Made by a program: the position numbers and the translations under genes. A stretch of 24,563 nucleotides of DNA from Mesaphorura yosii. Lineage: Eukaryota; Arthropoda; Collembola; Poduromorpha; Tullbergiidae. Each line of letters opens with the position of its first letter. Position 1 is the stretch's first letter. Below, piece by piece: positions 18,277 through 24,563 of this stretch. The notes beneath the pieces are model-generated. The model searched no databases and was not told where the DNA came from. It saw only the letters and a program-made list of their open reading frames with translations. The DNA is taken from assembly GCA_009869945.1 (NCBI GenBank), contig WIXG01000724.1:1-24563 (forward strand), read 5' to 3'.

Positions 18277-20428
18277 ATGAGAACGTCCCCAATCCTTGCC
18301 CTGCTGGGTGCAATCCTTTGCTTTTGCATTGCACAAGCACCGCCGAAGTCGCTAGAGCCCGTTTCCCGTCATTTGGAGATCAACGACAATTATCATGTCA
18401 ACTGGACCGTGCTGGACGACAGCGAAGAGATCGTTTTTCAAGTCGAAGTCCGAACGAAAGGCTTCATCGGCTTCGGAATTTCATGGAATGGCGCTATGCG
18501 CGGGTCGGACATCGTCGTCGGTGGCTTCAATCAGGCCGGCTTTCCTTATCTTGAGGTTTGGCTCTTGATCATTGACCTTGAATTCGTAAATCCTCGAATT
18601 TTTACTGAATACTTCGCTTTTCGTCACGCAGGACCGACACGGCGTCGGCAATACGGAACCGGTACTAGATCCAGTTCAAGATTACAAGCTTCTTCGTGCG
18701 AGGCAAAATGATACGCACACGACACTCGTATTCTCCCGCCTCATTCTGACTGGCGATGGCGAGCACGACCTTGACATTACCGATGATACCCTGCGACTGA
18801 TTTGGTCGTTCGGCACGACACCTGGCGGCAGCGTGAGCTACCACGGACCAGTGAACCGTGGGGTCGTCTCGGTCAACTTCCTGGATCCCGACGTGGAGAC
18901 GCCGAGCGCGGAAGAGCTGGAGGCCATGTACGACGTGTGGAGGACACAAAAGCGAGTCAAGGTGGCCGCAAATGACACCGTGTACATGTGCTCCTTCTTC
19001 AAAGGGCGAATATTACCCGAAAGCATCACATGGTCGGGGTAAGCCTAAAACTTGATTAATTGTCTAGCTTTGACACGGGCGTTTAATTAAAAGTACGCCT
19101 TGCTTTAGTTTGGCATGGGACTGGAACTTCCGGACCTGTACCAACGCCACGTACACCACGCCGACTTGTACCGTTGCGTGGCGCCACCTGGCGAGGACCC
19201 GGACGAATTCTTCGCCCCTTTTCTTGGGGACGGCTACGACTGCAATTACTCCCCCGTGCCATTCCCGTTCGACCATTGCGGCCTGTTTGAGTTCCAGTGG
19301 ACGATAGGTGGCAAGGTAAAGAACAGCCCTTTCAGCTCACGCGAGATTTCCACAGGCGAGAAATTTGAATGTGAACATTGCGTACAGATTACTCTCTTCC
19401 CCGACGACCTTGGCATGCCCATCGGGCGCGACGACGGTCGGACTGAGTACTACATGACGGAAGTGCACTTTGACAACCCGGAGCTGAGGGAGGACCTCGA
19501 CATCCTCGCTGGGTTTGAAATTTATTATACGCCCGAGCTCCGGCGAACCGAAATCGGCCACCTACAACTCGGCGTCATGACGAACCGCACGTACTCGCTC
19601 ACCATCCCACCAAACTCGTCCGACTTTGTCATCTCCTCACACTGCCCGTCCGCCTGCACCGAAAACCTCCCTTCCGACGGAATCAACATCTTCACGTACT
19701 TGCTCCACTCGCATCTGTCCGGCCGGAAGCTCAAGCTGAGGCACTTCAGGGACGGGGCCGAGCTGGATAATCTCGCTCGCGACGACCACTTCGACTTCAA
19801 CTACCAAAACAATAGAAGGCTTCGAAATCCAGTCAAAATCCTGCCCGGGGACCATCTCACCTTTGAGTGCACGTACGACACGAACTGGAAACGGGGCAAG
19901 GTGACACTCGGCGGTCGCTCGGCTCGCGATGAAATGTGCCAAGCATTCCTGCTCTATTACCCACGAAACGACCTCGTCAACAGTTGCGGGTCATATCATC
20001 GCCAGCAAGAGATCCTGAGCTACATGGGCATAGAGTCAGTGTATCAGTATCAGGGCGAGATTGACGCGACCATCACAGCGCCCTCCCACCTCGCCGGGCT
20101 CAAGTACAGCACGATCGTCGAGGAGCGGATGAATTGGACAGCCGCCAAGCGGGAAGAATTCCAAGAGTACATGCGTTACGGGGACCAGCGAGCGTACTGC
20201 ATTCCCGTGCACTGGCACAATGAGAGTTTCGTGCTGACCAACTATCCGATTGATAAAGAGCCAGAACCGACGGAAAAACATGTGACGAGCGATGACAAGC
20301 TGGGCCTGTACATCGCGGTCGGGGCCATTTCCGCCGTTGCTGTTCTCGCGATTGCGATCCTGATCTGGTATAAGATGAAGCACCGCAGCAGGAAGAGCAA
20401 GGGGATCACAGCTACCGGAAATAGTTAA
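18277..20428 (+). CDS. DBH-like copper monooxygenase (MOXD type), possibly frame-broken at one splice junction
   Basis: Predicted type I membrane or luminal monooxygenase of the dopamine beta-hydroxylase family. Exons: 18277-18555, 18632-19038, 19109-20428. Signal peptide (ending CIAQA), DOMON domain (FIGFGISWNGAMRGSDIVVG, then DRHGVGNTEP, LRLIWSFG), then both copper-monooxygenase domains. All ligands are visible: HH in HVHHADLY and H in TEVHFDNP (CuH site); HxH in LLHSHLSG and Met in RDEMCQAF (CuM site). A C-terminal helix (LYIAVGAISAVAVLAIAILIW) and basic tail follow, as in MOXD proteins. Intron 1 is phase 0. Exon 2 ends two bases into a codon at GG|gtaagc, while exon 3 continues in phase 0, so the join is out of frame by one base as read. 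Substrate unknown; tyramine hydroxylase is less likely because of the membrane anchor. Confidence 0.9.
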
Positions 20429-20538
20429 CGAGGTTGCGTGCTGCTTTTAATAATTAGTTTTTTTAAAATACTAATGAATGGTTATGATTACCTAATTGCG
20501 ATGCCTCTTCTAGTTACCGTCTTGATTCATTTCTCCAG

Positions 20539-20544
20539 AATAAA
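20539..20544 (+). promoter_or_regulatory. Polyadenylation signal of the MOXD-like gene
   Basis: AATAAA about 110 bp after the stop at 20428. Confidence 0.55.
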
Positions 20545-20703
20545 TCAAGTGTAATTAGGTTGAAATCCCCCACAACAGAGCCTTAATTGAGTTTATTAAA
20601 GTCAATTTCTGTGGGTAACTTAATTTGGGACGTTGGTCGTTTTGCTGTTGCTGCCGGCTAGGTCCAAAGTGGAGGCTTAGCGGCGTGACTTCGTCCTTTG
20701 CAG

Positions 20704-21568
20704 CCGTTTTGGCTTCTATGGCTCGTACTACTCCGACTCTGCGCGAAAATGCATTCTTCTGTTTGGGGTCAAGTACGATGACTCCTGGCCTGCCTCGAAG
20801 TATCAGTGCGGATTCGGTGACCATGGCGCATGCATCGAAGGCTGCCCACCTGACCACTTCGCCACCAGCTTTCAATTCCTAGACTCGAATGGGCGTACGA
20901 TGTTGGCCGGCTTCAATTGCACCATCCACAGAGAGTGCGACGAGTCATGCTCGGACATTCGTTCCAATTGCAGGAACGACCTGTTCTGTAGCTACACGTC
21001 GGACATGTGCGTCTGCGACGGAGACTGGAGCGAGGCGGATGGCGTGTGCATCAACGACGCGTACTGCGCGCAGGGAGAGCCACTCGGGTACGAATGGGCC
21101 AAGTACGACCCCGCGCCAGGCCAATGCATGTGGAAGGCAGGCGCACCTCCCACCGGCGGTCGGGAAGCCCTGACTTATGCGTGTCCCCCCAGCACGACCC
21201 TGATCGCGGACGGGGCCTTTCTCTGTAGGCAAGGAATGAGACCTGCTTCGGATGGACTGCTGTGTCTGCCCAAGGCGGGCGTAGGCGAACTGTGTGACCA
21301 GTACTACGACGTGAATAGGTTGGACTGGACGATGGACACGAGCCAAGGGCAGCGCATGACGCCGGGCGCAGTCTGCAGGGGGAATTACGGGAAAGTATAT
21401 GTCTGTCCCCGTTCTAGCACGCGTTGGGAGCCCGATTAAGGGCGCTGCGTGCTGCAGGAAGGACAGGTGTGTGACAATTCAACGAAATGTACCGCAAATA
21501 CTGCTTACTCGGACCGTAGTGCTTCCGATTGCATTGACACGGGTGTCGGAATTGTGCTGGTGTCATGA
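20704..21568 (+). pseudogene. Cysteine-rich secreted-type protein with an in-frame stop
   Basis: After an acceptor (tcctttgcag, ending 20703) a frame encodes a cysteine-rich extracellular sequence with RFGFYGSYYSD, KYQCGFGDHGACIEGC, CDESCSDIRSNC and CVCDGDWSEADGVCIND, giving EGF/EB-module-like spacing. It reaches TAA at 21437-21439, but the same frame continues with GRCVLQEGQVCDNSTKCTAN, clearly more of the same cysteine-rich module, until TGA at 21566-21568. This indicates a nonsense change in a once longer protein. The upstream exon with a start and signal peptide was not found, although the gap back to the MOXD gene is under 300 bp. The family is not identified beyond cysteine-rich repeats; the product could still be made as a truncated protein. 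Confidence 0.5.
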
Positions 21569-22009
21569 CACTCAGCCGGCACTGACACTGATATTTTGGG
21601 TGTCGACTCCAGTCGGCCCTGACACCGACATTGCCCTTTTGGGGTTAGTTGCTCAGTGCGTGGACCCCTCCAGCATACTAAAACAAATCGGGCTGAGTTT
21701 TAACGGCGAAATTTTTATTTCTTAGCTAAATTAGACAATTAGACTGACATAAAATTAATCTTAGCTGCAAAAGTTGAACAAAAGCCGTCATGGAAGTGAA
21801 TGAACAAATTAATGCCGAAGAACAAGATGAAGTAGATATCGTTCAGGGAGACTTTAATATGCCTCTATCGCCGGCTCAGTCTACCGGCACCGGTGCTGAT
21901 ACAATTTCAGCACTCACCTATCTGACACCGACGCCGCACTTTCTGGTGCTGACACTCTTCGGCACCCGCACCGTAATTCTGGATGTCGAATCCAGTGGGC
22001 ACCGGTGTC
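21542..22009. repeat. Cluster of GGTGTC/GACACC direct and inverted repeats
   Basis: GGTGTC or its complement GACACC occurs at 21542, 21559, 21599, 21621, 21924 and 22004. A longer imperfect unit (attttgggtgtcgactccag at 21593, attctggatgtcgaatccag at 21976) occurs twice in direct orientation about 380 bp apart. The two GC-rich halves flank an AT-rich core (about 21665-21860). The start of this cluster overlaps the end of the cysteine-rich pseudogene. It may be a non-autonomous element or decayed minisatellite. Confidence 0.5.
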
Positions 22010-22060
22010 ATGGCTTGAGGCTAGAATTCTGATGCGGGTATCGGTGCTGGACAACGGCTG

Positions 22061-22690
22061 ACGAAATAATTAGACTGTGAGCAGATCCGGTATAAATTGA
22101 CGTTAAGTATTATCTTTATTTCGGGAAGCTACGTAGAAGCGCTGTTTTCCAGTCACACCACAGTCCTAACATAAATCAGAAGAAAAATTCATAAGTTCCT
22201 TGATCGTGTGAGAGTTAATTGGTTGTAAAAGTGGTTTGACTCAGCCCAAATGGGACGAATTTCATGGCAACGCTGATGAGGAAATCGTACTCGCCTACCG
22301 TGCGAGAGGTTAGCATGGTCAGTTAGATTAGGCGCCATGTGCATCAGCAGCAGCACTGTTTACGAAAAATCCGGCCGAAATCCAGAAATGGGCTGAATTT
22401 GTTCACTGCCCCTTCGAGACCTTTTGTATTCTTAGCCAAAAAGCGCAAATTGGTCCGCATACTTGTGTTCCATGGCCTAGCCACAACAGCCTGGTGGGTC
22501 GACATCTCATACATTTTAAAAGAAAGTGATTCATACGTTTTTAAGGGTAAATCACCTCCCAATGTATGTAGGAGCCCCGTGTTAGTTCCTAATGGATGTT
22601 TGGTTCTATAAAAACGTGAATGAATTAGTAATGCCTTTAATGTAGTTTTGATGTTTCGCAAGTAGTCTTATGTCTCCAGCTTTCCTAAAA
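22061..22690. other. Non-coding stretch
   Basis: No gene is supported. Short ORFs on both strands here look fortuitous. The final 60 bp lead into the chemoreceptor promoter. Confidence 0.5.
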
Positions 22691-22693
22691 AGC

Positions 22694-22700
22694 TATAAAA
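22694..22700 (+). promoter_or_regulatory. TATA box of the chemoreceptor gene
   Basis: TATAAAA 62 bp upstream of the ATG at 22756, with an initiator-like TCAGT at about 22737-22741. Confidence 0.6.
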
Positions 22701-22755
22701 CTTGCCCATCTCGGGACAAACAAACTTATTTCGTAGTCAGTAACTGCTCAAAACC

Positions 22756-24009
22756 ATGGCCAACTCAGGCGATCTGAACTCTCTGTATAAACTGCGTTTC
22801 ATGATCCTGAAGTACACCAACTTTTGGTACTTCAGTCTCGTATACCACGACCCGAAGGACTCCATCGGGATACTGCGGCTGCACAGCCACCCTTTCCGCC
22901 ATATCGCCTCCTACTTCGGACTCTGGTCAACCGGGAGCGTCACAGCGCTCATGCTGTCCCAAGTAATCCATGGCCTGTATTCGAAAGGATTACAACTGCA
23001 GAGGCCCGAGTTTATGATGCTGCTGCTGTTCACGATCGTCAACAGTCTGATCGTACGCGCCCAATACGAATGTGTAGTCAATCCGCGGTCGGTAATCACA
23101 AAATTTCGTCTTGCTCACCAATTTCTCATTGGCTACGAGTCCAGAAACGGGTGCCGCATCAGATTCCCGATTCGGTACATCAAACTTTGGTTTTTGTGCC
23201 TGCTCATGTTGCAATGGCTGACTGTGCTCGGGTTTCTGATCGATTGCGAGCTTATACTTGGCACCCTGATGCCCGTGTGTCCTACACAGACCCAGGTTCC
23301 CATCGTAGTCTGGATATGGAAAAACTACCCCTACACCGCGTGGTCGTACATAGTTCTGAGCATGGTCTACGTAAACGCGCAGTTTTACTGCGCTATGATG
23401 CTCTCCAGTGCTCTCCTGTTGATGGTCCTGACTGAAGTGCACAAAGTGCTCACTTTCAACCGGTAGTTTCACTTCTTTAACCCGTAATGCTAATCTCGTC
23501 TGTTTTTAAAGCGCCATGTCTTGTATGACAGAACCAGGACTGTGGGCGCCTCTCACCCAGACTCCGAGCAGTCACTACGCAAGTGGGCAAGTGAGCAGCT
23601 GATCGTCCGCGTACTCTGCACAATGTACAACGAGACTCTGGACCCCATCAAAGTGTTCTCGATCACAATCATCCCGTCCTACGATGTGCTCATCTGCTAC
23701 TCCCTCATCGAAGTCAGATACAATCCGGCCATGACGGTGTACATGGTCATTGCTGCTGTTAGTACGACTATTGGATTGTTAGTCCTGTGCCGCCAAGTCT
23801 ACACTGCGCACCATGTCTCAGCCGAGGAGCTCAAATTCCGTCAGATGCGGGCGCGGGGCACGGGCAAGTACTGGCTGGCGTATGTGCGGGCTTGTCGACC
23901 ATGGAGGGTGAATGTGGGCAATTTCTGCAGGAGCTACACGCGGGGCTCGAATGTCGAGCTCTGGAGGACAGTGGGCGACAACCTTGTGAATTTGCTCGTG
24001 ACTTTCTAA
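22756..24009 (+). CDS. 7TM chemoreceptor, gustatory-receptor-like
   Basis: Predicted insect-type ligand-gated chemoreceptor of sensory neurons, about 395 residues. It starts at an ideal context (accATGgcc) 62 bp after a TATA box. Exon 1 (22756 to about 23462) encodes the N-terminus and four or five hydrophobic helices, including EFMMLLLFTIVNSLIVRAQY, WFLCLLMLQWLTVLGFLI and FYCAMMLSSALLLMVLTEV. Exon 2 (23512-24009) holds the conserved C-terminal part: FSITIIPSYDVLICYSLIEV, a helix VYMVIAAVSTTIGLLVLC, then the tail WLAYVRACRPWRVNVGNF and a last helix region. The obvious donor (CG|gtagtt at 23462/23463) does not match the phase of exon 2; in-frame alternatives at 23437 or 23446 have weaker consensus. 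A polyadenylation signal follows the stop. Ligand unknown. Confidence 0.75.
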
Positions 24010-24033
24010 TTCTTGTGAATATGAACTGTGTTT

Positions 24034-24039
24034 AATAAA
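24034..24039 (+). promoter_or_regulatory. Polyadenylation signal of the chemoreceptor gene
   Basis: AATAAA 25 bp after the stop at 24009. Confidence 0.7.
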
Positions 24040-24172
24040 TCATTCTTGAATACAATATCACGCACCCGTCGAATAAATTTCTTGCACTACCCTGAAGTGT
24101 GTTGAATTTATTCAAATCAACACACTTGATTTTCAGTCATCGACATGTATAATGCATTGAACCTGCTATGTT

Positions 24173-24433
24173 TTATCCGTAAATATTTTTACATTTCACC
24201 ACCACCGTATCTTCACATTTAAGTGTGTCCGGATTAAATTGCATGTCTTCGTCACAAGGAATTTTCTTTGGCACTCCAGCACTGCAAATGTAAAAGTTTA
24301 TGCAGCAGAATGGATGGACTAACACGCAGGTTTCCATCACTGCAGTCGATTGGGACTTGTTCGTGGTTTCCAAAGTCCAGATAGTAAAGGTCGTCCCTGT
24401 CTCGTTCGTCTTCCCCACCGTAAGACCCGAAGC
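24173..24433 (-). CDS. Terminal exon of a chitin-binding (CBM14/peritrophin-A) protein, with a frame break
   Basis: On the minus strand the exon may begin after ttcattggag at 24433 with an acidic, Gly/Tyr-rich linker (GGFGSYGGEDERDRDDLYY), then the first cysteine of a peritrophin-A module (PIDCSDGNLRV). The rest of the module, HPFCCINFYICSAGVPKKIP followed by CDEDMQFNPDTLKC and a last cysteine, is in a frame one base off, ending at TAA 24173-24175. The C-x-FY-x-C-x-x-G and F-N-P-x-T pattern is diagnostic of CBM14, which binds chitin in cuticle or peritrophic matrix. The break falls near 24325-24340. It is either a pseudogene or an indel in the sequence. Upstream exons lie beyond the window edge. 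Confidence 0.6.
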   Translation of the reverse strand, partial: ASGLTVGKTNETGTTFTIWTLETTNKSQSTAVMETCVLVHPFCCINFYICSAGVPKKIPCDEDMQFNPDTLKCEDTVVVKCKNIYG

Positions 24434-24563
24434 CTCCAATGAAATATTGAAATATTGTATGCATGTCAAGTTCAAGCTCGATTTCAAGAATCATTTTAGT
24501 GCATGCGTGGTTTAATTTTATTGCTCTCAAGTTTTTGAGCACTTTGCTCTCAACGATGCATGA

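Noticed and set aside
19316..19355. Apparent 40-nt intron (gtaaag...ccacag) inside MOXD exon 3
   Set aside because: Its length is not a multiple of three, and the frame is open through it, so removing it would break the frame before the conserved TEVHFDNP segment.
22339..22661. Overlapping 90- and 105-codon frames on both strands
   Set aside because: Mutual shadows with no domain, signal peptide or promoter.
24282..24330. Splice acceptor (atttgcag at 24289-24282) splitting the CBM14 module
   Set aside because: Reading straight through gives the expected CCINFYIC pattern of the domain, so no intron is needed there.
1..24563. tRNA, rRNA, CRISPR array or prokaryotic operon
   Set aside because: No B-box-like tRNA core, rRNA signature or regularly spaced repeats were seen; intron-bearing genes exclude a prokaryotic reading.

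Overview
This is eukaryotic, animal (arthropod) DNA, most likely from a springtail (Collembola) or a close relative. Genes are split by short GT-AG introns of about 50 to 85 bp, with TATA boxes and AATAAA signals. The gene set includes chemoreceptors of arthropod gustatory-receptor type, trehalose/sugar-transporter-like MFS proteins, a MOXD/DBH-type copper monooxygenase and a chitin-binding peritrophin domain. The species call is inference from gene content, not a database result.

Layout. 1-173: last exon of a plus-strand gene. 414-2085 (+): Baeyer-Villiger-type flavin monooxygenase in two exons. 2235-2927 (-): convergent acidic low-complexity protein. 2928-5450: mostly non-coding, with an orphan cysteine-containing exon (4062-4316, -) and a possible LTR (4370-4814). 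5543-6713 (+): complete five-exon gene for a secreted AA14-like lytic polysaccharide monooxygenase (LPMO) whose mature protein begins with histidine. 7117-8985 (+): decayed, 5'-truncated non-LTR retrotransposon. 9879-11011 (-): secreted ricin-B-type (R-type) lectin in four phase-0 exons. 12274-12613 (-): two small unrecognised ORFs, one with a membrane helix. 12735-14344 and 15689-17355 (-): tandem pair of MFS sugar transporters with identical four-exon structure, separated by a chemoreceptor pseudogene on the other strand (14929-15567). 18277-20428 (+): MOXD-like monooxygenase with all copper ligands. 20704-21568 (+): cysteine-rich gene with an in-frame stop. 21542-22009: cluster of GGTGTC/GACACC repeats. 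22756-24009 (+): chemoreceptor. 24173-24433 (-): chitin-binding (CBM14) terminal exon with a frame break.

How it fits together. The window is a mosaic, not an operon-like system. The strongest biological signal is a pair of genes rare in animals and common in fungi or bacteria (the AA14-like LPMO and the Baeyer-Villiger monooxygenase), both carrying spliceosomal introns, beside a secreted carbohydrate-binding lectin. This suggests horizontally acquired, domesticated genes for polysaccharide or xenobiotic processing. A second theme is repeated one-base reading-frame breaks in otherwise well-conserved genes, which means either several young pseudogenes or uncorrected single-base indels in the assembly.
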